This document shows, in pieces, positions 1 through 51,894 of a stretch of 64,000 nucleotides of DNA. The first letter of the stretch is position 1. Each line of letters opens with the position of its first letter. The notes below the pieces were generated by a model that did not search any database, was not told the DNA's origin, and was given only the letters and a program-made list of their open reading frames with translations. A program made the translations under genes and the position numbers. The stretch spans positions 140,574,804-140,638,803 of the forward strand of contig NC_092878.1 of the NCBI RefSeq assembly GCF_028372415.1, given 5' to 3'. The DNA is from Notamacropus eugenii (Eukaryota; Chordata; Mammalia; Diprotodontia; Macropodidae).

Positions 1-1659
1 ATTTTGTATTAGTAGAGGGAATTTCCTTACTCAGACTTTCTTGCTTCAAGAAAATCACAGATCTGGTGCCTTCTCATCCCTTTCAACCTTCTTATATGAA
101 AAGGCAATAAAATTATGTTTCATAATAATGCTTATGCCAAGAAAAAAATCATGTTATGAATGTTATAATTTATTAGGTACTAAGATTTATTTAAATTCAT
201 GTTTCCCAGCTTATTAACAGACAACTATTAATTATATAAACAATGTGTGTTGACATAAGTAAAAATACTAAAAGAAAAAGCATTGATTACTTATGACACA
301 GATGTATGTTTCATGCATGTAGATGCATCATCTTAGTAATGTGTATATGGCACCAGCCTAATTCCCTAGTCATGCTATTAAGGCACATCAAACAATAATT
401 TATAGTCTATATTATGAACAGAAATGACCTATAGACAAGTACATGCCAGGACATCTTCATATAAAGAAGACTGTTCAGTAATGATTTTTGAAAATGCATG
501 CACTCTTCCCCAGCTTAAAATCTATGTTTTTATTATAAACCTTCGAGGAGTTTGGTGCTTAAAAGTGAGCACTTGCACATACACTTTCAGAGTTTTTTTT
601 GACCAAAGATACTTGCCAAATTTTTCCATAGTCCATTCATTCATATACATCCTTGAAACTCCCAGCCTCCCCATCGTATCTGTCATATAATCTACCTATG
701 AAGTCATCTTTCTATTGGAAATAACCCTTTGCTTTGCCCTAACTCCCTGGCACACTTTTGCTCAAGAGCCTACCTACGCAAAAGGATACCCCTTTCCTTT
801 AAAAGCACTACAGTGGCATACTGCTCATGTGACCTTTGATCATCATAACATGGCTAAAGTGAAAGACAAATATCAGTAGTTTCTAACCCCCCTCTCCTTT
901 ACTCTAGAAGCAAGTTTTAAGAGAAGAGCAGTTTTGAGTAATAAAACTCTGTCTCGTACAAGCTGTGGAATTATACAGGAATATATCTGACTGTAGGATG
1001 CCTAACAGAAAAGCTGAGGACATAGTGTTCTCAGAGATTATACAACCCACATGAAAAAGAAAGACTGTGAGAAAGTGGCAATAGGAATTACAGACTGCAT
1101 TGAATTCAAGTCAATAAATATTAATCCTATTATGTACAGATTCTTGAAGCTTTATCAAGTCTTCCTCATGTATTTATTGGGGTACAGAGGTGACTCTAGG
1201 ATCCCAAAGGCTAAGCCTATGAAACATATTCTTTCATAGGGGCTAACAACTTGGAAGGGCTTTGCACATGAATACAGTCATCAGCTCTGTGAGCTAGCCA
1301 AGCTACATTTGGAAAGACTCGTTGACAGAAGGTTAGCTACCAGGTGAATTGGCAAGAAGGGAGGAGGATTGTCTCAGAAATTCATGGAGACCATCTACTG
1401 AAATCTACATCACTGCAAACAAGATCTATATTGCTGAGATCAAAGATCATTTGAAATCTGAAGCTGATGATATATGCAGAGAACTAAGTGCTGGAAAGAA
1501 ATGTAAAATTTATGCAACACATAATCCCTACCCAAATGGAGTTAAACTATTCAAGTTTCCATTAAAAGGGGGAAAAACCTATACCCTTCCAAACCTGTCA
1601 GCTATTGTGCTACATCTGTCCTCCATTTCTTAGCCAAACATCCTGAAAAACCCATCTAC
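1..1659. other. 3' flank, nothing recognised
   Basis: A/T-rich intergenic sequence downstream of SLC39A8. Several short open frames exist, the longest 94 codons at 1349-1633, but none resembles a protein family I know and none shows splice or promoter context. Confidence 0.5.
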
Positions 1660-2889
1660 ATTGATTGTCTCTATTTCCTCTCTTCTTAATTCACCTTTTA
1701 AACTTTGACCCTATCACACAAATGAAAAATGGTAAAGTTACCAGTGACTTCAGTTAATCAATTGAATGACCTTTTTCTCAGTTCTTATGCCTCTTGACCT
1801 CTTTATGGTATTTGTCACTTTGGTCTACTCTTCTCCCAGAGCTCTGATATGGTTCTCCTCCCACTTCTCTAGACACTCTTTTTTTACATTTTTCTTTGCT
1901 TAATTATCCATTTCATGCCCTGAGTGTTTTGCTGGTTCCTCTTTCTCTATAGATGATCACTTGATGGGGATTCTTTTCCCTATGTATTTTCACTTGATGG
2001 CCTCATCAGCTCCCATGAATTCAATTGTCACCTCTATGCAGATGACTCCTAGATCTATATATTCAGCCCTTCTCTGGCCTGAGATCCAGACCCACATCAC
2101 CAACTGATTATTGGATATTTTGTACTGGATGTTCTGTAAACATCTCAAACTCAACACATCTAAAGTAGAATTCATTCTTTCCTTCCAAGCCTACTCCATT
2201 TTCTAAACATTTCCATTTCTTCAATGATATCACCATCTTTCCAGTCACCTAGGTTTGCAAACTTATCACTCCACACTACCAGAATTTGCTCTTTCTTGTC
2301 GTTCCCATCTCCAGATCATCTCCACAGGCATCCTTCTTCTCTACTAACACAGCTCCCTTCCCTCCTACCCAATTCAATCCCTTATCACCTCTCAACTGGA
2401 CTTTTGCATAGCCTCCTAAATGATCTCCCAGTCACTAGTCTCCACTCCCACTCCAAACCTCCAAAAAGTCTTTCATAGAACCACCAAAGTGATTCTCTTA
2501 AAACTAAAGTCTGACCATGTCACTCCGGCATTCACTAAATTCCAGTGTCTCCCTATTACCTCTAGGATCAAATATAAATGTCTCATTGGAGTGTTTAAGC
2601 TCTGTCATTCAAAACTATCCTACCTTTTGAACCTTCTTATTCTATGGTGCAATTACATTGGCCATCTTTCTGTTTCTCACTTGGCATTGCCTCTCCCATT
2701 TTCCTGCCTCTGAATTGGCTGTCCCCCAAACCTGGAATATTCTCTCACATCACCACCTCTAAGAATCCCTAATTTACATACAAATTCAGCTCAAATGCCA
2801 CCTTCTGTGTGAAGCCTTTCTTGCCCCATAGCTACTAACTCCTCTTTCCACATTCATCTCCTTCAGTGTTACCATGCATCTGCTTTGTA

Positions 2890-2938
<49 letters not shown>

Positions 2939-3055
2939 TGTAAGCTTTAGTGGGCAGGAACCATACTGGTTTTAGATTTGCTTTCCTAATACCTTGCAAA
3001 GTACCAGGCACATAATAAGTACTTAATAAATGCTTGTCAGAGATCATTCCCCTAC
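1660..3055 (+). mobile_element. LINE L2 copy, 3' part of RT domain plus 3' UTR
   Basis: Forward-oriented L2 fragment. The reverse-transcriptase catalytic box appears as HLYADDS, with YADD at 2035-2046, followed at once by an in-frame stop. The sequence then follows the L2 path through CTCCCTATTACCTCTAGGATC and a 3' end with GTACCAGGCACATAATAAG and AATAAATGCTTG near 3001-3035. The copy is decayed by stops and indels. A (TG)n run (2894-2937) has grown inside its 3' UTR. Confidence 0.8.
2894..2937. repeat. (TG)22 microsatellite
   Basis: Uninterrupted TG dinucleotides inside the L2 3' UTR. Confidence 0.98.
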
Positions 3056-3389
3056 AGGTTATGGCACAAAAGAATTAGAGAAGGGGTAAGCAATATAAAT
3101 GAATTCAGTTACTCCTTCATTTCAGTTTAGAAGAGTTGAAAGCAATTTGTTAGCTCAAATGATAGATTAATAATGCAAAAAATGTAATCATAGAACAGTA
3201 TAGATAGTATATTTAAGCATTTTATCTGTATGTAGCGAACTTTTTAAACAAAATGTCTTAAATTATATGATACAGAATATTGGACAATGTATCGATACTA
3301 TGTATGATACAGTGCTCAATACAGAATGAAAAAATAACTATATAAATGCTACCTGTTACATTTTTATTGTTGTTAAGGTTGAGTCTATC

Positions 3390-3520
3390 TTAACAGGACC
3401 AAAGGCAGTGCTAAATAGAGGATATAATGCCAGTCTCAAAACTAGGGAGACTTGGATTCACGTCCCATCTCTGACAAATACTGATAGGGGGACAAACTAC
3501 TTAACCTCTGAGGAGTCTAC
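3390..3520 (+). mobile_element. MIR-type SINE fragment
   Basis: Decayed match to the MIR head and core: an AGACTTGGATTCACGTCCCA box (the internal promoter region) followed by ACTACTTAACCTCTGAGG. Confidence 0.6.
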
Positions 3521-3583
3521 ATTGCAGAAAGGCATTGACCTGAACTGGTGGAAGGAATGTCTTCATCCTGAAATCCCCTAAGT

Positions 3584-3639
3584 CTTCTTAAACTGTTTCC
3601 ACTTGAGACCCCTTGGATCTCCACTCGCAGTTTAAGAAG
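3584..3639. mobile_element. Tiny hAT-like element: 12 bp perfect inverted ends
   Basis: CTTCTTAAACTG (3584-3595) is perfectly inverted as CAGTTTAAGAAG (3628-3639) around a 32 bp centre with GAGACCCCTTGG. This matches the ends of a non-autonomous hAT-type DNA transposon that I recall beginning TTCTTAAACTG with a GACCCC motif. No transposase is present. Confidence 0.5.
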
Positions 3640-3769
3640 TGCTGATTAGTTCCTATTCCCTAACTAGCCCCTATTATTAAGTAACTACTAAGAATGCACT
3701 TGTCTGAATCATATGGATTCTCACACCTGTGAATCTGATGATAGTTCTTGCACAAAGCCTTCTAATCTC

Positions 3770-3905
3770 TCAGAGTGCAAAGGTGACCTTGGGTCCTTGA
3801 AGGCTATGCCAGCAGAACATAAACTTTGGTGGTTCCTAAGCTGGAAAGAGTTCAGGCATGGACCTAGTTATGGAGATGTTTCTGACTGGAGAACCAGACC
3901 AGGAT
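3770..3905 (+). repeat. Unclassified interspersed repeat (copy 1)
   Basis: Contains ACATAAACTTTGGTGGTTCC and AGCTGGAAAGAGTTCAGG. A clear inverted copy is at 8930-9045 (reverse complement reads CATAAACTTTGGTCATTTC and AGCTGGAAAGAGTTCAAG). Two copies in one window show it is a repeat; I cannot assign a family. Confidence 0.5.
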
Positions 3906-4339
3906 AGCCAAAAAGGAATGATGTGTTCAGTCACATCAACTCTCAAAGGCAATCTACTAAGTGATGGAGTTGCAACCCACTCGACTGCAAGAGTACTCAC
4001 AATGACAACATTGTGCTTTTTAAATTAAAAACAGTGGGAACAGCCTAAGGAAGTGAAATTTGACAGTGATATAAATGCTAACCATTAATTTTCCCCTATT
4101 CCCTCACTGTCTTTTACCATGATTTCTGAGCAAAATATCTGGTTCTTTATGTTCATTTGCCTTTATTCTGCCTCCTTTCTGGTTCAGAAGCTAACACTGG
4201 GGTAGTAAAGAGATAAAAGTAAAAAGGAAATGGACCTATGTAAATCAAAGCCTGTGCTAAAAGGTTCTGAATTACTGAGTTTAATAAATTATGATGTTGC
4301 AAATTCCCCTTTGGAAATAGCAATAGAATTAAGGAATGT

Positions 4340-5945
4340 GAGAAAAGGCTTAGTATAAAAAGTGAGATTTTAGCTGGGGAAGGATGGGAATTATAGTAGG
4401 AAGGCAGAGATGGAGAGGAAGAAAATTCCAGACAATGAGGAATGGCCCTATGAAAATGCTGTTTGAGACATGGAATGTTTTGTGGGAGGAACAAGGAACG
4501 TAGTGTCACTGAATCCTAGAGCAGATGGAGAAAAGTAAGGTTTAAGAAAACTAAAAAGATGGGAGGATGTCAGGCTATGAAGGGCTTTAAAATCCAGAAA
4601 ATTCCATATAAGATCTTGGAGATGAGGAGACACTGGAGTTCATTAAACAAGGGAGTTAAATGGTCTGACTTGCAATTTAGGAAGATCACTCTGGCAAGTG
4701 AATGGAAGTAGGAAGACCTCAAGCAGAATATTTCAATAATTCAGACATGAGGTAATGAGGATCTGTACCAGGGTGCTGACAGTGTCATAGGAGAAAAAGA
4801 TATGTATACAAAAGATGTTGTGAAGCTACATTTAACAGGACATGGCAACTAATTGGATATAAAAGACTAAGAGTGAGGAGTGGAGGATGATGCCTAGGTT
4901 TCAAGCCTGAGTGGACAAATGATAGGGACAATGAACAATGCCCTTGACAATGATAGGGAAGTTAGAAAAAGGGAGAAATGAGCTGTTTTGGACATGCTAA
5001 ATAATGTTTCTCAGATATTGAATTTAAGGTGCCCAACAGTCAGTTGGAGATATGAGACTGGTAGTCACAGAGAAGTTAAGGTGGAATAAATGAGAATCAT
5101 CTGCATTGAGAAAATCGAATCTACGGAAGCTGATGAGATCACCAAGTAAAATAGTATAGAGGAAGAAGAAAACAGGGAATAGGACAAGAGTCTTGGGGGA
5201 CACCCACATTTAGCAGATGTGCCCTGGTAATGATCCAGTAAAAGGGCCCAAGAAAACCAGGAGAACACAATGTCACAAAAGAGTGTGATTAACAGCATGA
5301 AAGGCTTAGGAAGTCAAGAAAGATAAAAGACTCAGAAAAAGTCATTAGGTCTGGTAATTAAGATGTTATTGGTAGCTTTGGAGAAAGCTTAAATGATGAT
5401 AAGGTCCAAAGGCAGACTGAAGAGTTAAGAGTGAGAAGACAAGAAGCAGAGGGATTGACTGCAGATGACTTCATCAAGGAATTTACCCACAAAACAGGAG
5501 AGATATAGGGTGGTAAATATGGAGTAACGAAAAAGTAAGGATTGTTTAAAAGATGAAAAAGACATGGGTATGTTTGTAGGTAGCAAGAAAACAGCCAGTA
5601 GACTGACAGAAGATTAGTAAAAGCGTGAGGATGACAGAAGAAACATTTTTTTTTATTTAAGAAAGGATGGAATAGGATCAAGTATGCATTTAGAGAGGTT
5701 TGCCATGGCAAGAAGGACAAGCATTTCATACAAGACTGAGGTGAAAGAGATAGTGGTGAAGGCACCTGAGTAATGTGGCAAGAGAGAAGAGGGAGTTCCC
5801 AGAAAACAGCTTCATTTTTTTTCAGTGAAATATGAAGCAATGTTCCTAACAGAGACTGTGGGGTAGCTATAGGAGGTTTAAGAAGGGATGAAAAGGTTTG
5901 GGAAAACAGCTATGAGAGACAGAGTGAGTCAACTATGGAGATATA
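4340..5945 (-). mobile_element. LINE L2 copy, long RT-domain and 3' fragment
   Basis: Minus-oriented L2 of about 1.6 kb. On the minus strand it shows the RT segment WVSPKTLVLF, equivalent to the PQGSVLGPLLF box, and then FLNADDSHLFH, where NADD (5096-5107) replaces the catalytic YADD. Downstream of RT (lower coordinates) come the L2 segments around 4670-4700 (rc of GATCACTCTGGCAAGTG) and 4560-4590 (GGCTATGAAGGGCTTTAAAA). Several open stretches survive (for example 160 codons at 5358-5840), but the reading frame is broken in many places. Confidence 0.75.
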
Positions 5946-6049
5946 ACAGATTGCCTTGCTGCAGGTAGGACCCAGTTGAGACTATGAAGCACAAATTTGT
6001 AGTGTAAGCATAAATTTGTAGTCAGCATTCATTGCTCTCACAAGAATTT

Positions 6050-7684
6050 CGGCATAATACGTATCAAAGTTTATTGTTTTTCTGAAAGAAAGTTACAGAT
6101 ACCACCAATTCATAGTTTCAAATAAATTTACTATTTAGTTGACTGGAAATTTTGAAAAATTGTTATCTATGTCATGTAACATATAAAACATAACATGTTC
6201 ACCAAGTCCATTTTATTGCTGCATAAAAACACTGTACAACATTGGAAAGATCACTGATTCCAAGAACAATCATTTTCACATTTTAAAATAATTTTTCAGG
6301 TGACATGGGAGTGTGAATTATTCTACACACATATACAAAATACAGTTAAAATCATTTAGGTCAATTCACCAGTAGCATTCATTTCCTAACTGAATGGACA
6401 GATTGATCTCTGTTGCATCCTTATCACAATGTAGAAAAACGACCTGAGTTATTTTGTGTTGAGGTACTTAAACTACAAAGGAAAAAAAGATCAATTAACA
6501 ACAAAACAGGCAATTTTCCAAAGATCAGGTAGTCTCCCATAAGGAAACTATGACCACATCCCTCCATTAAACCTTTACTTATAACAACAGTCCAGCTGTT
6601 TTTAAGGCATTTATAAAAACCTCGTTGAACCAACATTTGTCCTTTTTTAGAATTGTTTATATTTTACTGTTTCTTTTCATGAGCACTCATTCTAGAAAAT
6701 AAACATTTATCATACATTGATAGTGAGCATTTTCTTCTCCTTGAATGCAAATCTGCCACTCAGTAACAATATAAGCGAAAATGAAACTTGTGAATGCCAT
6801 AAAGGCAATTCTAGCTTCAGAATTAAATCCTCTGGCCAAATCTAAGCGAAATTGACCCTTTGGGGTAAAATATCCATAAAATTCAGAATGCACATGGTTA
6901 ATTAAACTTTTTGGAATGTCTAGAATGTTCAGATTTTTTTCATGAGCTTTTTTCTATTTTTAAAAGGGACTTTCAAAATAAATCTACAAATCCTTGAGTC
7001 ACATAAAAAGAAAGCAGATCAAAAGCTGAAAGTGGTCTCTTTCTTGTTTGCATTAATTAATAATTGAGATCTCAACATCTCTCATATGTGTGCTGAAATG
7101 GTTTTGATTTTCTTCCATGTTTTGATGGGTTTGCCCATAAAATCACTGCAACAAATTAATGAGAATTAACCTGCCCTGAAACCACTTGAGCCTTTGCTCC
7201 CATCCCAGTATTATTAAGGCCTGGAAAAACCTGTAATAATTTTTCTTCATCTTCATGACTTAATTGCCAGTCATGGAATGCATAGGGCTCAGCTGCCTGG
7301 CGGTTCTCTGCCACATATAACATGCAACATTGTTTACCAAGGAACTGGTAAGCTGCATTTAATGGGAAAAGAAAATCCAACTTTTGGATTTATTTTAATA
7401 GTATTTTATTTTTCCCCAAATTACATGTCAAGATAAATTTTAGCATTCATTTTTTTTACAAGATTTTGAATTCCAAATTTTTCCTGGATTTATTTTTGTA
7501 ACATATTGTTGATAACCCCTTCTGCAGGCCTGGAACCATTAACTGATTTCTGTGACTTACAAAAGAAAACAAGGTTATCTTTTAACTCAATAGATCAATC
7601 AAAAGACCCCATGCAGACCAAAACAATTCTTCATATTTTTATTGGTTAATTGTCTTCATTAACTATGCCATCTTCAAAGTCAGA
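6050..7684 (-). other. SLC39A8: Probable SLC39A8 3' UTR
   Basis: Sequence after the stop codon with no coding similarity. On the minus strand, AATAAA signals lie at 7637-7642 (about 45 nt after the stop), in the 7380-7500 insert, at 6212-6217 and at 6070-6075. I place the distal end near 6050 because the 6070-6075 signal is followed by T/G-rich sequence and an L2 LINE begins soon after. The true cleavage site is inferred, not seen. Confidence 0.5.
7384..7492. repeat. A/T-rich interspersed repeat in the 3' UTR region
   Basis: A T-rich stretch containing ATTTTATTTTTCCCC, AATTACATGTC and AAGATTTTGAATTCC. I recall this string from many marsupial loci, so it is likely an interspersed repeat, but I cannot name the family. 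It would sit inside the SLC39A8 3' UTR and supplies further AATAAA-like strings on the gene strand. Confidence 0.4.
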
Positions 7685-47591
<39,907 letters not shown>

Positions 47592-47934
47592 CTGCAAAAA
47601 GAAAAAATGAAACAAATTGAAAAATTACATCACTAATACAAAACGACTGAAAAAAAGAATATGATATTATGAAAGGACGAGAAAAAAATCATCCGAAGGC
47701 ACTCCAAAAGCTCTCTTTATAGAGTTTCTCTGTTTCAGCCAAGGCTCCCCTAAAGTTAGTGAATAATCTAGGATTCTTGAAAAAAAAAAAGAAATCAGCA
47801 AAATGAATTAAGGTGAATTAAAAGTCGGTCTGTGATATTCAGAAAAAATAAGACTTAATCTGCATTTATAAAAGTGGAGGAAGGAAGGGGACAGAAATCA
47901 GGGTAGCTGTAAAGCAAGAGCCAGTCATTTTTGT

Positions 47935-48080
47935 ATCATGTCCTTTTGGCAGTCTGGTGAAGCTTCTGGCCCCTTCTGAGAACGCTGTTTTAAAATGAAC
48001 AAAATAAAATACATACAATTTCAAAGGAAGCTAGCTATATTGAAGTAAGTTATCTAAATATTTAAAAAACAAGCTAATCC
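47935..48080 (-). mobile_element. hAT-type DNA transposon fragment
   Basis: ATGTCCTTTTGGCAGTCTGG, TGAAGCTTCTGGCCCCTTCT and AAAATACATACAATTTCAAA; opposite orientation to 34035-34165. Confidence 0.65.
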
Positions 48081-48179
48081 ATACCAGGTTAAAACAAAAA
48101 AAACCTGCTATCTAACAGTGGCCTAGTGAAATTCAAGCAGCAGACCTTAAAGAAATTCCATATACTCAGTCTCTCTCAG

Positions 48180-48625
48180 CCAGGTGGCTCAGTAGCTAAA
48201 GCACTAGGCCTGGAGTCAGGAAGACCCAGGTCAGACCCTGGCAAGTTATTTAACCCATAAGCCTCAGTTTCTTCATCTGTAAAAAATGGAAATAATTATA
48301 ACATTCAGCTCCGTTGTTGAGGGAATATAATATTATTTGTAAAGTGCTTTGCAAACCTTAAAAAGCTAGCTATCCTTATTTACTATTTTTTAAAATGAGA
48401 ATCTACTTTTATAGCAAACCTCCAGTGAAATAGTGCTACAACTCGGAGTCGGGAAAACCTGAGTACAAATCTTATCTCAGACATTTTTTGGCGGAGGGAC
48501 ACTGAAGAAGTCATAACTTCTCTGGGAATCAGTTTTCTCAACTGGAAAATGGGAATAATAATAGCATCCACTTCACAAGGTTGTAAATAAATGACGTGAC
48601 AGATACCGTACTTCTAAAACCTTAA
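48180..48625 (+). mobile_element. Two CORE-SINEs in tandem, same direction
   Basis: 48180-48385: CAGGTGGCTCAGTAGCTAAA, GCCTCAGTTTCTTCATCTGT, GTAAAGTGCTTTGCAAACCT (L2-like tail). 48415-48625: CAACTCGGAGTCGGGAAAAC, AATCAGTTTTCTCAACTGGA. Confidence 0.8.
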
Positions 48626-48639
48626 GGTACTAAATGCTA

Positions 48640-49015
48640 ATTAGCACTATTATTTGTTAAGTGTCTACTACGTTTCAGACACTATACTAAGTACTAGGGA
48701 TACAAAAAGACGCAAAAGACAAGTTTCTGCCCAGGGAGATCTCACAATCTAATAGGGGAGAAAAACAAGCAAACAAATATGTGCAAACAAGCTCTCTATA
48801 GGATAAATAGAAACTAATGGGAGGGAAGGCACTAGGAACGAGAAGGAATGGGAAAGGCTTCTCACGGATGATCAGGACTTTAACTGGAACTAAAAGGAAG
48901 TCAAGGCAGTCAGTAGGCAAAGATGAGCAGGGAGAGCATTCGAGGGAAAGTGAAAAACTGCAAAATGCCTAAAGCCAAGAAATGGGGTATTCAGAAGAGG
49001 AAGAAGTCAAGTGTC
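48640..49015 (-). mobile_element. LINE L2 3' end
   Basis: GTTAAGTGTCTACTACGTTT C, CAGGGAGATCTCACAATCTA, GGCACTAGGAACGAGAAGG, GGAGAGCATTCGAGGGAAAG. Confidence 0.75.
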
Positions 49016-49394
49016 TGGGTGAGCACTCAAATACAGCTATTAGGTAAGTGAGATAACATTTGTTCTGAATACAATCTGTTAGGTATCTAATTATAAAGTG
49101 GAGCACAGATTAGTAGAACAGTTATTGATCCAGCCCAAGCCCACTTTGGCTCCTTAAAATGTTATCTGCATAGGCAGGAGGAGTAAACAAAATTCAAAGA
49201 CTTTCTAAATAATTTCCATTTCACAGACTAGGGAGAAATTAGTTTTGTGAAAAAAGCAGTTGAAACCTCCTGGAATTATAATTTCAAAGAGCCAAAAGTC
49301 ATCCTAACTCCTTAAGTCAAATGTCTGAGCCAGTTAGCCCATAATACGCTACTGGTTCATGGTCATCCACAAATTCTGTGCTTCTGAGCATAAA

Positions 49395-49680
49395 CGAGAG
49401 AGGTACCATCAAGTATTTATTAATCACCTAATGTATGTCACTCACTATATGCTAGGGGAAAAGGCAAAACTGAAAGTCCCTGTCCTTGAGGAGTTTATAT
49501 TCCAGTGGGGGAGGGGAAGTGGATACAACACCAATAGTCAAGTGCTCATCAGAGCAAAGTTCTGGTTTACTAGCCACAGGAGCTGTGAGTGAAGTCTATG
49601 GCCAAATATGGGATTTTCAGCACACTGTCTGTCACAAGGAAGGTGCTTAATAAATACCTGCTGATTGACAGTCTGCCTTT
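49395..49680 (-). mobile_element. LINE L2 terminus, with a forward L2 end after it
   Basis: Reverse: CAAGTATTTATTAATCACCT, GTCCCTGTCCTTGAGGAGTT. Forward at 49610-49680: GGAAGGTGCTTAATAAATAC. Confidence 0.65.
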
Positions 49681-49689
49681 CTAGGCTGA

Positions 49690-50580
49690 AGACACTTGTC
49701 CCAGTGACAACACCACCTTCCCTAACTTGGGAGTTTGAGAAGGGAGAGTCAGTGTAATGCCTATGTTACTACGTTACTGCATCACATTTGAAAAGAAATG
49801 TCTTTGTCAAAATAGGTTACAGCCTATGATCTAAAATATTCATTATTAAACCCCGTAATGATGCACAGCATTTGGGTAGACATTTTCACTGGGAAAGAAA
49901 TCACAGGCTACAAAATGTCACTGAGAGCTCTCTCGTCAACAAAGGAAAGTGAGATTAAAAAACAAAACACCTGATGACAGAATTTGAGGCCACCAGTACC
50001 CACCCCATAAGGTGGCAGCAGCAGGGTCAGGAGTGAATTAGTGGCAGGGAATAAGTGTATCTCGTCCTGGTCCACTCCTTATATTTATCCTGAAAATGTC
50101 ATTCATCATCAAGCTGCACAGCCTGACAACCATCATTTGCACACTTTGGGCTTCAACCTGCTTTGACCTCCTGCTCTGATTTAAGCAAAAATTGAGCGAT
50201 AGACATAAGTAAGAAATTGCCTGAGAAAGGATGGTAGCAAGTAACTAACAAAGCAAATATCTACTAAAATATATTTGGCCAACAGGGGAGTGAGCACCAT
50301 GGCTGAACTTATAGGTTCAACAACAAAAGCAGAAAAAATTGTAGCTAAGGAAATTCAAGTCAATTTCCTTATGAGAATAGCCATTCTCCCGTAAAACAAG
50401 TTTTTCAGGGAAGAATGGCCCAAATATTTCTCGTAAGGACTGCAGCTCTGTCCAAATCAAACACCTCAGAATTTCACCATCTCAGTTACCCTTACAATGA
50501 AACTCTTCACTATGCCCCTCCTCCACTGGTCCACTCACTGCCACTAGCTGGTAGGAGAGTAGGAGAAACCAATGAGTCAC
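49690..50580. other. Intron 1 sequence, nothing recognised
   Basis: Unique-looking sequence without recognised exon, SINE or LINE. Confidence 0.35.
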
Positions 50581-50589
50581 CTTTATTTT

Positions 50590-50715
50590 CTCAATTTCAA
50601 TTCAACCAAGATTTTTTAAGTACCTAATGTGTGCCACAACACTAGGATCTGCGTATTACAAAGACAAATAATCCCTGTCTTCAAGGAATTCTTGGGGCAG
50701 AAATTAAATGTAAGT
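50590..50715 (-). mobile_element. LINE L2 3' terminus
   Basis: AAGTACCTAATGTGTGCCAC and ATCCCTGTCTTCAAGGAATT. Confidence 0.65.
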
Positions 50716-50731
50716 AAAAAATTAAACCGGA

Positions 50732-50960
50732 GCAGCTAAGTGGCATAGTGGATAGAGTGCCAGGCATGGAGTCAGTAAGACCTGAGTCCAAATCCAACCT
50801 CAGACACTTACTAGTTGTGTGACCTTGGGTGAGTCACTTAACCCTGTTTGCCTCAGTTTCCTCATCTGTCAAATGAGCTGGAGAAGGAAACGGCAAACCA
50901 CTCCAGTAATCCCAAATAAGATCACAAGGCACTGGACATGACTCAACACCAAAAGGAAAC
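50732..50960 (+). mobile_element. Mar-1-like SINE, near full length
   Basis: GAGCAGCTAAGTGGCATAGT, GAGTCAGTAAGACCTGAGTC, TTGCCTCAGTTTCCTCATCT, CGGCAAACCACTCCAGTAAT and CACTGGACATGACTCAACAC. The least decayed SINE in the window. Confidence 0.9.
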
Positions 50961-51294
50961 TAAATACTAAATCCAGACAAAGAAATTTCTTGGGGGACAC
51001 CAGCAACTGGACAAGTTTCATGTAAGAGGTAGACTTTTGATTGGAGGTTTTTTAAGGAAGTTAGGAATTCTAAAAGGTTGACTTGAGAATTAAGTATTCT
51101 AAAGAATAAGGAACAGACCATTCAAAGACACAGAGCCAAGAGCTCAACTACCATGTACAGAAAATAGACCCTACTGTATATTAAGGAAAGTAATGTAAAA
51201 TCAGCCTAAAAAGAAAGACAAGCCAGATAGTGAAGATCTATAAGAGGCAGAGTTGGTATTTCATCCCAAGTTCTTCATTTGTACTCTTTGAACT

Positions 51295-51455
51295 TGCTTT
51301 TTAAAAATTTTTTTTTAACATTTTGATAACTATTTCAACATAATTGGTTTCCTTTGTGTTTTATGTATTTTAAACATTATTTTGGGGAGTCCACAGGCTT
51401 CACCAGACTGTCAAGGAGGTCCACGACACAAGGAAGATTAAGATCTCCTGTCCTA
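51295..51455 (+). mobile_element. hAT-type DNA transposon fragment
   Basis: TTTCAACATAATTGGTTTCC, GGGGAGTCCACAGGCTTCAC, CAGACTGTCAAGGAGGTCCA, then CACAAGGAAGATTAAGAT. Confidence 0.7.
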
Positions 51456-51894
51456 GAAGCAAGAGGAAACTTTGAAGCTGCTTAAGAGCTCACATCTGTG
51501 ATTGGGAAAAAATAATGTAGCAGTTGTGTGGAGATTGGATTAGAGAGAAAAGCCCTTTGACTGAATTCAAACTTCACAGAACAAACCGCCTTAATAAAAG
51601 ATTGTACTTAATAAAACTTGGACTCGATCAAAAGGCAGCACTCAAGGACCTAGAGGATCACATGTGGACCGAGGTCCCAGGTTCCCCACCTCTGGCCTAC
51701 AGAAATTAAGTGACTTGCTCTAGGCCACATGCGTATTAAGAGGCTAGATTTAAACTTGGTTTTATGACTGTAAGTTGAGCATTCTTTTCATTCCTTCAAA
51801 TTCACCAAGAAATAAAAGACCATCCCCATTGAAAAGTTACCACACACTAGTTTCTGGAGTTCTGTTCCAATATGGAGTGAGATTCAGTAGAAAC

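Noticed and set aside
1349-1633. 94-codon open frame in the 3' flank
   Set aside because: No family resemblance, no initiation context beyond an ATG and no nearby exons.
5358-5840. 160-codon minus open frame as a possible gene
   Set aside because: The sequence lies within the minus L2 LINE; it is a surviving stretch of that element, not a host gene.
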